From NCBI GenBank assembly GCA_021234155.1, contig JAJEKV010000268.1, positions 62,001-126,000 on the forward strand: a stretch of DNA of 64,000 nt, written 5' to 3'. Below are positions 12,519-25,203 of this stretch, one piece after another (positions within the stretch are counted from its first letter, which is position 1; each line of letters starts with the position of its first letter). Source of the DNA: Isoetes taiwanensis. Its lineage: Eukaryota; Streptophyta; Lycopodiopsida; Isoetales; Isoetaceae. The notes under the pieces are model-generated. The model was not told the DNA's origin. It searched no databases and worked only from the letters and a program-made list of their open reading frames with translations. A program made the position numbers and the translations under genes.

Positions 12519-15287
12519 TCCTATATTATAAAGTTTTAGTGTATGTCGTGAATAAAACCCTAAAACTTTCGACGGCGCAGATTCCACTTAAAATTTTGGA
12601 CGGTCCTTGATTTTGTTAGGGTTGCTCATTTAGGGTTTATGCCTTTTTCCTCCTTGCAGACCATCGAACTCTAGTGAATCCGGCACATGGTCTAGGAGAA
12701 ATCAACCACCATTGCCTCTTGAGTATGGTTTCCTTTGCCTAACCTTCTTATTTCAGTTTCTTATTTCAGTATGGTCAAATCGGTAGGGTTACGGCCGATT
12801 CCATCCTTCCTCATCTCTTTTATCTTTTGTAGGTTAAGCTTCAAGGGAATCGGATTTCCTACAGCCGATTCTTGGCTCGTGGCAAACATAATAGATCTGG
12901 CTTAGGGTAATGGCGGGGATTTTTTGCCTTCTATCTTGCTTTTATTTGCTCTGAATCTTTCTCGCATTGTGTTTCAACAAAGAACAGTGATGATCTATAT
13001 TGCATTCACAAAGAGATTTGGAGGATGCAAAACGGCTCGAAAGGCATTGGGTTGCACTTCAGCTGGATTTCTTCTTTGTTTTAAAATTTTATACTGTGAG
13101 CCTTAGATCGGATTTGGAGCAATGCTGTCTTTTCATCTGATGAAGAAAATGGCACAGCTTGGTGGTGCACGCCAATGGTCAGAAACAGAGGTGTTGAATC
13201 CATAAACCCTGCTGAAACTTCTGTCTTTGCCATGCTGCATTAAAAAACAGAGCTCTTGAATCTGTATTGTCCATGAGCTGGGAGCTTTGTTTGTTTTGTG
13301 GTTTTTTGCAAATTGTGGTTTTGCGGGCTTGATTGCTATGAATAACATCACTCCACAAAAAAAACCCCTCTTTCTTAAGAACATGAGCAGATATATATTC
13401 TTATTTGCATTTTTATCCTGAGGCCAGAACTCATGTTTTGGTAAGATTCCTTCCTTCTCGATATTAATTTCTAAGTTTTTCTAATCAATCTAGAGTCTAA
13501 TATGGATGCTAGAGGCTATAGAAAAAGGTTATTGTGCTTATGGAGACATGTCATAACTGCTTTGCCAGATTAATTGTGTAATTTTTTGTTTGTTCTATTA
13601 TCCTGTCTCATATGTGGTGTCCGCGTCTTACATTTTGTGGATCTTATCCCCGGCGATGATCGGTTTGGCTAACCACTCTTATGGAGTCCGGTTTGTTTAT
13701 AAGCAAGCCGGACGGATAGTGCATATAGAAGGTGAATTTTCTAATTCATTTTATCCTTTTGTTTGGATGTTACATCTTGTGGAATTATTCCTTACATTAC
13801 GGTGACAAGATTTTTCTGCGTCGGCAATACCATTTGGGGTTCCCAACTTACAGAGCTTTTTGCTCGAAAGACTACCAAATCGTGACTCTCCGGCTTATGG
13901 AGAAATGTATGGTATTTCTAAGGAAGCCTTAGCAATTTTAGAGCCACCCTCAGTTATAGCGGTATTTACATTGAGTGTTTTTGCTTGGTAAGTTGAAAAT
14001 CTTAATTACGGTTCTCTTGGAAATTGCGGGTTTCTGGTGAAATTATGGATGCTTTTGGGAAGCTTGGGTATTTCAAAACCGATACATATCCAATCTTCGG
14101 TGAATTTGAAACGTCCAACATTGTTGTTGCTTCTTGAAAAGCTTATTGATGAAGCAAATGATAACTATGTCATTGGCAAAGCCGATAAAACCGGACGATC
14201 TTTGTGGATGTCAAGTTGAAAAGATGGATTGCAAGCATCACAAACAATATTCTGTTTTCGAAGCGTGTAACAAAACCGCATTAGGTGTGCGCGACTTTTA
14301 TGATTGTATTTTTTTGTTCTAGAACCCAAAGCTATGACAGTATGAACAGTCTATCACCCGCATGAAGTAATTTGGAACTTGGCTGCAACCAGTGGAACAA
14401 TCCTTTGCTGCTACAACATATTAAACTCATTCAACTCCAAAACTATCTACTTCACACTCGGGGGTTTAGTTGTGGCAAACGGATTAGACAGCATGCTATA
14501 ACATTGCTTCTTGCATCCATTTAACAACGGACCTTTTTGACATGTTGAAGAATTTTGAGATGTAAGCATTTTCCTCCCTTATTTATATATGACCTTTTCA
14601 CGTATGGCCTTTTTTAGCCCTTTCAAGTCTTTTTATTTTCAAGTCTTTTTTATTTTCGTCTTTTTATTCAACCGTGTTTTATTTTATGCTGTATATAGAT
14701 TGTATTGCCATTATGCATTATGCAGGCTTCAAGTCCAATTTTGGACCTTTATTCGCACGCCTGTATTTTTTACAAGCCTACACGACACTTATGGACCATT
14801 TAACAGTAAACCTTTGCAAGTGCACTAAAGAAACCCTAAAAGATTAAAACCTCTCCTACCTTTAAAAAATGGATGGAAAACGTCTATTGCAAACCTTATA
14901 TATAATTACAATGTAAGCAAGAAATCTAAAAAATAATCTATTGAAGGTAATAATGTATTAACACACAACCAAGTTATTCCACATTGTTCGCTCAACAACA
15001 TGTGTTCACCTCTATTATAACAATGTAAGGTCTAAGTTGCAACCAAATTATTCCACATTGTTTGGCTCAACAAAACGTGTTCACCTCTGTTATAACAATG
15101 TAGAGTCTAAGTTGCTATAGCTGATTGAAGACTTCTTGACAATGGTTTCATTGTCTCAACTTAGTTTACAATGGAACTTCAAACAACTCAAAGATCCTTA
15201 AACTTCCTCCCTTTGTTCATACCATATTGCCCAACATTGTTTACAAATCCTCGGATGATCCGACAAAGAACGCTGGCACCTAACTAG
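12519..15287 (+). mobile_element. Non-autonomous Helitron, 2.77 kb
   Basis: The 5' end is TCCTATATTATAAAG preceded by A. A near-identical terminus at 43,514 sits in an LTR whose other copy gives the empty A-T site, which validates this boundary. The 3' end is CTAG followed by T at 15,284-15,288. The subterminal hairpin is damaged in this copy but intact in the duplicated copy at 18,800-18,825. No Rep/helicase or RPA coding was seen. The body has open stretches (for example 210 aa at 17,059-17,691 in the duplicate) that may be captured sequence, but I recognise no protein. The 3' half from 13,187 lies inside a large tandem duplication. Confidence 0.75.
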
Positions 15288-16735
15288 TTACAATATATAA
15301 AGTTTATTCATATGTTTGTATTCAATACGCCAGATATTGCTTCAGATGACTTCGAAGCACACTTCAATCATTCATTGAACATATTCCAACCATTTCTTTA
15401 ATTTATCGTTTCTAATGTCTATCAAATGTTATGGTTAAGCTCATGCTTCAATCATTTCTTTTTTATTTGATTATTATTAACATTACTTATGTGTATCAAA
15501 TCTTTTAGCTAAAATGGTATCCTCCATTTTTAATGGCTTATGCACACAATACCATTCTGAAACGTTCAATGCATGCCAAAATACAAGGGAGATGTGGACA
15601 TCTATAAAAAGTATAAAAACAATAGATAAAGAAGGTCGCCTACCTTTAGCAGTCTTGAACAAGCAAAACCCTTCAAAATGTCTTCTAAATGGTGGGCGCC
15701 ACGGTGGAGGAGGACCACCAATGAATGGGAGGAAGAAAAAGCGACCTTGCACCTTTCAAATGAGGTCTTAATATGAGCAAAAATAAGTCCAAAAGACCTG
15801 CATGCATGATGGACACGTGGAACGTAGTAAAAAGTATAGGGTATATTTGGTGGGCCCATATTGCGTCACAAAAAAAACCCACCTTTTCATGAGCATTTCA
15901 AATTTCAAATTAAAGTGGCCACGTCGACCTCTCACGTGGTAGTCAAAATTCAAATTCAAATTCAAATTCCCCCCCTCAACTCAATATTGCCTCGGTGCAT
16001 CTGCGCCATCTATCATTTGACCTTCAACTAGGCACTTGTGGATAGCTCTCAACTAGGCACTTGTGGACAGCTCTCAACTAGGCACTTTGCCTCCACAATG
16101 TAAGTCTTCGTGTTTTCATTAGCATGTAGCATGCGCTAGTGTAATCCGCTAGTACTTCCATGTTTTGCTGCCACTTTCTTGCAATTCTAGAGTATTTGTT
16201 AAGTAACTCTAATGTATCATTGAGCATTCTGGCTAATGAAAATCTAAGTACCCATGTTTCTGTAAGCTTATTACAGCCTGCAATGACACAATGATCATGA
16301 GGTGATGAGTCCATCTATAGGCTTGAAGATGAGGTAAGAGTTTTTGTTGTTTGAAATCACATAGCTAGTTGTGGTAGAGTTTGTATTAGACATGTGTAGA
16401 TATTGTTGTTGTCGAGGGGTGCTTGAAGTGAACATATATGGCTCAAAGACGCCCAACTTGGTGGCCCAAAGTTGCTAGGCAAGTTGTTTGGGGGTCCAAT
16501 TTGGAGCTTGTGCCCTAAAACAGAGCGGACGACCAATATGGAGAGTCTTAAATGGGCGAACGCCCAATTTCATGCGTCCAAATTGGGCGGGCGCCCAATT
16601 TAAGGGCAAAAAAAAAAAAGGGACCTCAAATTGGCCGCCCAATTTGGATGCACTAAATTCAATTTGGGCTTATCAAATTGGGCTTTTGGCTCAATCTCTC
16701 TCTCTTTTTTCGTATTTTTTTTAAAACCATTTCAC
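13187..16735. repeat. Tandem duplication, copy 1 (3.55 kb)
   Basis: Begins at GAGGTGTTGAATCCATAAAC and ends at AAAACCATTTCAC, immediately joined to a second copy of its own start at 16,736. It contains the Helitron 3' half, its 3' terminus, and about 1.45 kb of flank. The flank has a TTCAAA microsatellite, a 25-bp CAACTAGGCACTTGTGGA repeat and AAATTGGGCG palindromes. Differences from copy 2 are clusters of small indels at GC-rich words, while long AT-rich stretches are identical. Confidence 0.9.
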
Positions 16736-19700
16736 GAGAGGTGTTGAATCCATAAACCCGGCTTTGAAACTTCGCTTTTGCCATCTTTGCATTCAAAAAA
16801 TCTTGAGCTCTTGAATCAGATTGTCCATGAAAATTTGGGAGCTTTGTTTTGTTTTGTGGTTTTTTGCAAATTGTGTTTTATGGGCTTGATTGCTATGAAT
16901 AACATCACTCCACAAAAAACCCTCTTTCTTAAGAACATGAGCGGATATATATTCTTATTTGCATTTTTATCCTGAGGCCAGAACTCATGTTTTGGTAAGA
17001 TTCCTTCCTTTCGATATTAATTTCTAAGTTTTTCTAATCAATCTAGAGTCTAATATGGATGCTAGAGGCTATAGAAAAAGGTTATTATTGTTTATGGAGA
17101 CATGTCATAACCGCTTTGCCGATTAATTGTGTAATTTTTGTTTGTTCTATTATCCCCGTCTCATATGTGGTGTCTGGTCTTACATTTTTGTGGATCCATT
17201 ATCCCCGACAAGATCGGTTTATTGGCCAACCACTCTTATGGAGTCCAGCTGTTTATAAGCAAGACGGACAGATAGTGCATATAGAAGGTGAATTTTCTAA
17301 TTCATTTTATCCTTTTGTTTGGATGTTACATCTTGTGGAATTATTCCTTCATTACGGTGTGACAAGATTTTTTGCGTCGGCAATACCATTTGGGGTTCCC
17401 AACTTACCAGGCTTTTGCTCGGAAAGACTACCAAATCGTGACTCTCCGGCTTATGGAGAAATGTATGGTATTTCTAAGGAAGCCTTAGCAATTTTAGAGC
17501 CACCCTCCGTTATAGCGGTATTTACATTGAGTGTTTTTGCCCAAGAAGTTGAAAATCTTAATTTACGGTTCTCTTGGAAATTGCGGGTTTCATTGAAATT
17601 ATGGATGCTTTTGGGAAGCTTGGGTATTTCAAAACCGATACATATCAATGCTGGTGAATTTGAAACGTCCAACATTGTTGTTGCTTCTTGAAAAGCTTAT
17701 TGATGAAGCAAATGATAACTATGTCATTGGCAAAGCCGATAAAACCCGATTTGTGGATGTCAAGTTGAAAAGATGGATTGCAAGCATCACAAACAATATT
17801 TTTTTCTCGAAGGTAACAAACGCATTAGGTGTGAGACTTTTATGATTTGTATTTTTGTTCTAGAACCCAAAGCTATGAAAGTATGAAAGTCCTATCACCC
17901 TCGCATGAAGTAATTTGGAACTTGGGCAACCGTTGGAACAATCCTTCTTTGCTACAACATATTAAACTCATTCAACTCCAAAACTATCTACTTCACACTC
18001 GGGGTTTAGTTGTGGCAAACGGATTAGACAAAGATGCTATAACATTGCTTCTTGCATCCATTTAACAACGGACCTTTTGACATGTTGAAGAATTTTGAGA
18101 TGTAAGCACTTTCCTCCCTTATTTATATATGACCTTTTCACGTATGGCCTTTTTTAGCCCTTTCAAGTCTTTTTTATTTTCAAGTCTTTTTTTTATTTTC
18201 GTCTTTTATTCAACTGTGGTTTTATTTTATGTTGTATATAGATTGTATTGCCATTATGCATTATGGGGCTTCAAGTCCAATTTTGGACCTTTATTCATGC
18301 CTTTGTATTTTTACAAGCCTACACGACACTTATGGACCATTTAACAGTAAACCTTTGCAAGTGCACTAAAGAAACCCTAAAATATTAAAACCTCTCCTAC
18401 CTTTAAAAAATGGATGGAAAACGTCTATTGCAAACCTTATATATAATTACAATCTAAGCAAGAAATCTAAAAAATAATCTATTGAAGGTAATAATGTATT
18501 AACACACAACCAAGTTATTCCACATTGTTCGCTCAACAACATGTGTTCACCTCTATTATAACAATGTAAGGTCTAAGTTGCAACCAAATTATTCCACATT
18601 GTTTGGCTCAACAAAACGTGTTCACCTCTGTTATAACAATGTAGAGTCTAAGTTGCTATAGCTGATTGAAGACTTCTTGACAATGGTTTCATTGTCTCAA
18701 CTTAGTTTACAATGGAACTTCGAAACAACTCAGCATCCTTAAACTTCCTCCACTGTTCATACCATATTGCCCAACATTGTTTACAAATCCTCAGATGATC
18801 CCAGCAACGCTGGGCACCTAACTAGTTACAATATATAAAGTTTATTCATATGTTTGTATTCAATACGCCAGATATTGCTTCAGATGACTTCGAAGCACAC
18901 TTCAATCATTCATTGAACATATTCCAACCATTTCTTTAATTTATCGTTTCTAATGTCTATCAAATGTTATGGTTAAGCTCATGCTTCAATCATTTCTTTT
19001 TTATTTGATTATTATTAACATTACTTATGTGTATCAAATCTTTTAGCTAAAATGGTATCCTCCTCACACTTTTAATGGCTTATGCACACAATACCATTCC
19101 TGTAACGTTCAATGCATGCCAAAATACAAGGGAGATGTGGACATCTATACAAAAAGTATAAAAAACAATAGATAAAGAAGGTGCGCCTACCTTTAGCAGT
19201 CTTGAACAAGCAAAAACCCTTCAAAATGTCTTCTAAATGGTGGGCGCCCTGGTGGAGGAGGACCACAGAATGGAGGAAGAAAAGACGACCTTGCACCTTT
19301 CAAATGAGGTCTTAATATGAGCAAAAATAAGTCCAAAAAGACTGCATGCATGATGGACACGTGGAACGTAGTAAAAAGTATAGGGTATATTTGGTGGGCC
19401 CATATTGCGTCACAAAAAAAACCCACCTTTTCATGAGCATTTCAAATTTCAAATTAAAGTGGCCACGTCGACCTCTCACGTGGTAGTCAAAATTCAAATT
19501 CAAATTCAAATTCCCCCCCCTCAACTCAATATTGCCTCCAGGCATCTCGCCATCTATCATTGCAGCCTTCAACTAGGCGCTTGTGGATAGCTCTCAACTA
19601 GGCACTTGTGGACAGCTCTCAACTAGGCACTTTGCCTCCACAATGTAAGTCTTCGTGTTTTCATTAGCATGTAGCATGCGCTAGTGTAATCCGCTAGTAC

Positions 19701-20286
19701 TTCCATGTTTTGCTGCCACTTTCTTGCAATTCTAGAGTATTTGTTAAGTAACTCTAATGTATCATTGAGCATTCTGGCTAATGAAAATCTAAGTACCCAT
19801 GTTTCTGTAAGCTTATTACAGCCTGCAATGACACAATGATCATGAGGTGATGAGTCCATCTATAGGCTTGAAGATGAGGTAAGAGTTTTTGTTGTTTGAA
19901 ATCACATAGCTAGTTGTGGTAGAGTTTGTATTAGACATGTGTAGATATTGTTGTTGTCAGAGGGGGTGCTTGGAAGTGAACATATATGGCTCAGCACGCG
20001 CCCAACTTGGTGGCCCAAAGTTGCTAGGCAAGTTGTTTGGGGGTCCAATTTGGAGCTTGTGCCCTAAAACAGAGCGGACGACCAATATGGAGAGTCTTAA
20101 ATGGGCTTAACTTCAATTTCATAGGGTCCAAATTGGGCGGGCGCCCAATTTAAGGGCAAAAAAAAAAAAGGGACCTCAAATTGGGCGCCCGCCCAATTTG
20201 GATGCACCAAATTCCAATTTGGGCTTATCAAATTGGGCTGCGGCTCAATCTCTCTCTCTTTCTTTCTGTATTTTTTTAAAACCATT
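16736..20286. repeat. Tandem duplication, copy 2 (3.55 kb)
   Basis: Direct repeat of 13,187-16,735. A 237-bp segment (19,623-19,859) translates identically to 16,078-16,314 in copy 1. The Helitron hairpin is intact only here. Confidence 0.9.
18800..18825 (+). mobile_element. Helitron 3' terminus in duplicated copy
   Basis: CCCAGC-AAC-GCTGGG hairpin, then CACCTAA and CTAG followed by T. The sequence matches, in inverse orientation, the terminus at 4,743. Confidence 0.8.
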
Positions 20287-20769
20287 TCACCAAGTTTTGA
20301 TATAATTTTCATATGTGTTTCGTGATTGGAAACGAGGCGAGCGCCCAATTTGTAATGATATATCTTTCACTGTTTTGCAGATATGAACACGGTGTAAGAG
20401 GTGTTTGAAGTCAGGATTATACACTCTAGGAGAGGATAAATGCTCATAAATAGAGGTATGGGATCACAATACCTTCGGGAAAGGGTTTTGTATCCTTTGC
20501 AGACCTGGATCTTACAGTATGTGACCTGCTTCTAGGATTGAATACTATGGTTGTGTTCGACACCCAAGGGTTCTATTTGCCTAGCAGTCTCAAACATTCA
20601 TTTTTGGACTATTTCATTATATATGGACTATTACAATGACAAAGCTATATATGCCATCCAAGACTTGAGATACTGGACTATTTGACAAGAAGGCACTTTC
20701 ATCGAAGTTGGCACTATCTATTGTCCGTATATCGGCTAGCCTCAATCGTGAAGAACATGAATGTCCATT

Positions 20770-20860
20770 TGATGAGCCATGAGATTTCTCTCTTGCCATG
20801 AGATCTTACCATGAGATTTCTCTTGCCATGGATCTTACCATGAGATTTCTCTTGCAACTG
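20770..20860. repeat. Tandem repeat, three copies of about 28 bp
   Basis: CATGAGATTTCTCTTGCCAT with GATCTTAC occurs three times with small indels. Confidence 0.75.
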
Positions 20861-20929
20861 GATGATTCATTTGTACAAAACAGAAATAGGTATGTGATTT
20901 CATATCTTTTACACATTTCAATAACGCGG

Positions 20930-22960
20930 TAGACCGGGCGGATGATGATGAGAGGTTATTTGGGCACTTATTTGGGCCTCTAGTTTTTAGTTTGAGAATG
21001 ACCGCTCATGTACCACAAAGTGTCAAGCCATCGCCGCGAGGAGCATTGGTCCGTGAAAGGATAAACCTATGCCCTGATGATGTCTTGTATCTGATGTGAG
21101 AGATGGAAGCCTATGACTGCTAGTGACTACATAGAGATAGAGACTATCGACTATGCTTGGGAACTGTCAAACAAGAAGAAGATACCCAATACTATCAAGA
21201 TACTCGTCCATGCTGCAGAGGCATATATGCAGCACTCGCAGGGGATGTCAATTAGTATATAGAAAAGAGTCATTGATGCGAGAATTTAAAAAATGGTCCA
21301 TAAATTCAGGTATTGTCCAAAAATAATGAAATTGTGCTTGATCATAGAGAAGCTCAAGCTCTAGAAAGGAAGAAGCTTGCAAAAGACAGAAAAAAAATCA
21401 ATGGAGAAGCCACTATATTACATGTCAATTGTGGTAGATGGCATGGACCAAAAGAAGACATCTTTGCCACACTTTATTAATGTTCCAAAAGACTTATCAG
21501 AGGCAGATTTCTTGAAGCTGCATCTAGTTGGTGCTATGATCTTTCATGGGGGTGTACAATGCAGAGTATTCTTGGCTTACCAGAATATACATGGTGACTA
21601 ATCTTACAGTTATAGTAATTAACAAGATTCTTTTGGCCAGAGAGAAGTTGCCTCCATTGTTGTACATTCAGTTGGACAACACTACAAGGGAGAATAAAAA
21701 CCAAGTGTTATTTGCTTATTATGCAATGCTGGTCCAACTTGGTAATATTTAAGAAGATCAAGGTTGGCTTTCTACTAGTTAATCACACACATGATCAAAT
21801 AGACCAGATGTTTAGTAGATTTTCTGTAAGATTGCGCAGAAAACATGCTTACTGTCTTTATTCAACGTGTGAAGTAATTGAACAAGCATATAATCCAGCT
21901 CCAGTTGTGGAGGTTTTGGCAGAGACTTATGATTTTCGTGAGTTTGTGTTTCAAAGGCAATCAAATAGAGGAGCTGCTATCAATCAGTCATGTAAAGTTT
22001 TTCATGCATGAAGAGAAAGCATGTCTTCAAGGAAAGTTCTTTGTCTCTTCCAACACATGGCTACCTAGCGAACCACTTTCATACCTTAAGTACGTTCCTC
22101 AAGTGGAACACATGATGCATGCAGTTCAGCAGCCACTGAAAAGTTCTATAGACTTCACAGATAAGAACAAGGAAAAAGATCCTTTTGTTTCATTAAAGAA
22201 CTTGGAAAAGAACATAAGGTTGTGCTTCAAGTACTTTAATGAGGAAGACAAGAAATGGTGGGAGGATTTCTTCGAAGTCATGACTGATGTGACTAAGTCT
22301 TTGAAAAGCACCGTCTTAGAGGTGCCCTTTAGTTGGCCTGTTAAACAAAGGCCTGTCACTACGAGGAAATCCAACAAGACTAGGATGAAGGAAGTATTTG
22401 AGGAACCTCAGAATCGTGAGATGTATTTGGGACCTAGACATGCTATAAGAAAGAAACCATTGACTCCTGAAAAACTTGCTGACCTTCAGAAAGGAATGCT
22501 AATTGCTGTGCCATCTACAGTGATGATAAAAATTGTCCTTTCTGGATTGCAAGGGTAAAGGACATCATTCTCAAGGAAAGCCTTCCCTCGCAAATCAAAG
22601 TTCATTGGTATGCGTGCCAGCAGATCCTTATATCGGTCGATATGATCCAGTGGTCATAAGTGTAAAAAAAGGAAAGAAGGCAACAAACAAAAAACACATA
22701 GATATAATAGACTTATGTGAGACCCAAGTCTTAGCTTATGACTTCACGCTGAAGGTTGACAACAAGCTATGCAGGAAGACTATTGACCTGCTCAAATCTT
22801 TGTGTGATGAGGAAATGATGATAACAATAATGAAGAGGGCTCCTCCAGCTCCTCAAGTGAAAATGAGACCTCTGAAACAAGTCTGAATGAAAGTGAAGGC
22901 GTTGATGAGTATGATGATACGCCAGACCCTACTTTGCTTGCTGGTAGAAAATTTTTGTTG
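20930..22960 (+). pseudogene. DUF7869-type gene, decayed copy 2
   Basis: Better preserved than copy 1. In order: an upstream exon-like stretch (20,940-21,095), DGMDQKKTSLPHF (21,440-21,480), LQLDNTTRENKN (about 21,668-21,705), NHTHDQIDQMFSRFSVRLRR (21,782-21,840), the alpha/beta region with VVEVLAETYDFREFV (21,905-21,955), a Trp-rich WWEDFFEVM segment (22,255-22,290) and a C-terminal PFWIARVKDI...VHWY module (22,535-22,610). At least four frame changes separate these blocks, and the HTHEDID block has D-to-Q and E-to-D changes, so the gene is broken. The family is widespread but has no established role; I infer an RNase H-like nuclease or transposase origin only from the spaced Asp/His/Glu pattern. 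Confidence 0.65.
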
Positions 22961-23706
22961 TAATCATCTTTTATATGTTGTTAAGGTTTTCTAAATGCTC
23001 CGGTTGTTTCTCTTTTATATCCTTCTCAATTTTCTAGTCAAGCTGTTCTCAAACATTTTGTGTGTAACCAATGTGCTATGTCGTCATAGGCTCATTTCAT
23101 GTGCGCCGATGAGACGTCGATGCAGAAACACGCCTAAAATAGCGAACTCCCAACCAGAACGGGCATGCGCCGCCCGCATGCATGCAAAACCTGCATGCTC
23201 GTCCCATTCTAGAATGGCGATCCGATGTCTCGGATCGATGGAATTTCATTTTTACTATAAAAAGGTTGTGTTTGAGAGCCTTGTTTTGACTTTTTATAAT
23301 GATGTACATTGAATTATGCAGTTATGCTTTAACATAATTTTCCTTATGATGTTTTCGAGCTATGTCATTTGACGCACTCTTTTATTTATGTGCTGTTCTA
23401 GGGGGGACAATTTTTTTGTATAAAAAATTTTAGTAAGAAGAGAGTTAAAACGAAGGTCGTCTTCTAAAGTGTGTCCCTTTTTTTTGTTTCAACCCCCCAA
23501 AATGGCACCACAATCTTAAAAAGAAGGGCATTTTTTATAATTTGACCCCAAAACAAGCAAAATTTTAAAGAATATTTGGGAATCTTATTTTATTAGTGCA
23601 ATTGCAGGTCATTAGTGCATTTGCTAGGTCACCTTGTTACAAGCTCATTTTTGCTTGCTTACTCATCTCGATTTTTGTTCAACCTACCAGGACTTGGGTT
23701 TAAGGA
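22961..23706. other. No recognisable gene
   Basis: Mixed sequence with a G- and C-run-rich stretch. There are short open frames only and no motif or repeat structure I can support. Confidence 0.5.
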
Positions 23707-23808
23707 AGGTCAGCCTCCCCTTCTCCTAGGTTATGCAAACAACCCTATTGACTTGACAGTCTCGAGGGTCATTTTGCATAGTCCACTCAAGGGGGAGCTT
23801 AATCTCCT
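23707..23808. repeat. Hairpin module, divergent copy
   Basis: Left arm GGTCAGCCTCCCCTTC with GGTTATGCAAACAACCCT pairs imperfectly with the right arm GAGGGTCATTTTGCATAG with AAGGGGGAGCTTAATCTCC. It has the same organisation and vocabulary as the stronger hairpin at 30,821-30,923. Confidence 0.6.
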
Positions 23809-24567
23809 TCTGATTTATTCTATAAATTGTGCAACTACTTAATTTTAAGATGGAGACATTGCATTTTAGGCTCGCTAACTTCTACCCTATGTCAATAGTG
23901 TTATTTATACTGTATTAGTAGACTGTACCTATGTTAATATTTCATGAATAATAAAAGACATTAACATCTTACTTTTTTCTGGAGAAACACTTACAGGTAT
24001 TGAGGTAGCATCTATCAGTCCCAAATGACTTACCAATTAAAGACATTGATCATTCAAAGTCTAGCTTCTAACACACAAATGAAGTAGTTAATTCTTGCGT
24101 GGTATTAATTCATTTTTGCAAAAGTGCAATCTCCTTTGAAGGTGCCAAAGAGCAAAGGCACTTGCTTCTATAAAAACCTTAGTGCAAATGCACGAGAGCA
24201 AAAGTTTCAGACAAAAGAAGATGCATGTAAAGTCGAGGAGGAATGAGAGTCAGACTCCTGAGTCTTATGTCATTTAAAATGCCAAGAATATAATTTGAAT
24301 TTCATCTCCACTGCCCTCCTTGAGGGCCCCTTCTGCTCGCCTTCTTAAATTCTAAACCTCCACATTTTTCTGCCCACCCAATAAGATTCAAAATTTTGGA
24401 GTATTTATTTCATCTTCTAATTATTCATTGGCACTTGTGTGTTACTAATATCAATTTCCATGGCATCGAGTGAATTATAGCATAAAACAGTACTTCTTTC
24501 TCCTGTTAGTTAGTCTTTTCATGTGTACTTTTCACAGGTTAGTTCAGTATACTTGTTCACTGTGCAT

Positions 24568-25203
24568 CAGGGAATAAATTACTAATCGCATATTTCTTAT
24601 TTAGCCAGAATGGCTTTAGCTAAACTTACTCGATATTAATCCCACAACTTTCTGTGGTTTAGCTAAACTCTACATATTTTTCCTCTCATACTTTCTAGCA
24701 TTTAGCTAAACTAACCCAAACATCATCCCAAAAATTTCTATGGTGTGGCAAACGAAAAATATTAAGCCAAATTACTATATTTTTTTTTCAATTGTTCCAC
24801 TTATTTTAGTCATTTTCTTTGTGAAAACATTCTAAAATAATGGTAACTAGCAAAATCTACGACTCAAATTAATTTATAATGCTGGAAACTAAACTACTAA
24901 TTATATATTTCTTATAAACTAGAATAATATTACGAAACTAGCCCGAAATTCATTCTAAAAGTTTCTATAGTTTCGGGCGGTTTGTTGGTTTCATGCGAGT
25001 CCCATTCTAGAATAGCTAAACAATACAAAAATTCACTCTCTTACTTTCTAGCGTTTGGCTAAGGGTTGGTGCAGTCTCAAAAAAAGTTAAGCTAAAATTA
25101 TTATTTTTTTCCCAATTTTTTCCATTTACTTTAGCCAATTTTTTTTGAAAATGTGCTAAAAAAATCGCCAAATAGCTAAGTTTAGCCCTTAAATTATTCC
25201 ATG
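24568..25203. mobile_element. hAT-type MITE, 636 bp
   Basis: Flanked by an exact 8-bp duplication CTGTGCAT (24,560-24,567 and 25,204-25,211). TIRs are CAGGGAATAAATTA at the left and CATGGAATAATTTA, read inward, at the right. Unit 2 has the empty site with a single CTGTGCAT near 27,290. Subterminal TTAGCTAAAC words recur, as in transposase-binding subterminal repeats of hAT elements. There is no coding capacity. Confidence 0.9.

Noticed and set aside
17059-17691. 210-aa ORF in the Helitron body
   Set aside because: The frame is not kept in the sister copy at 13,500-14,140, composition is not protein-like throughout, and no family is recognised; noted only as possible captured sequence.
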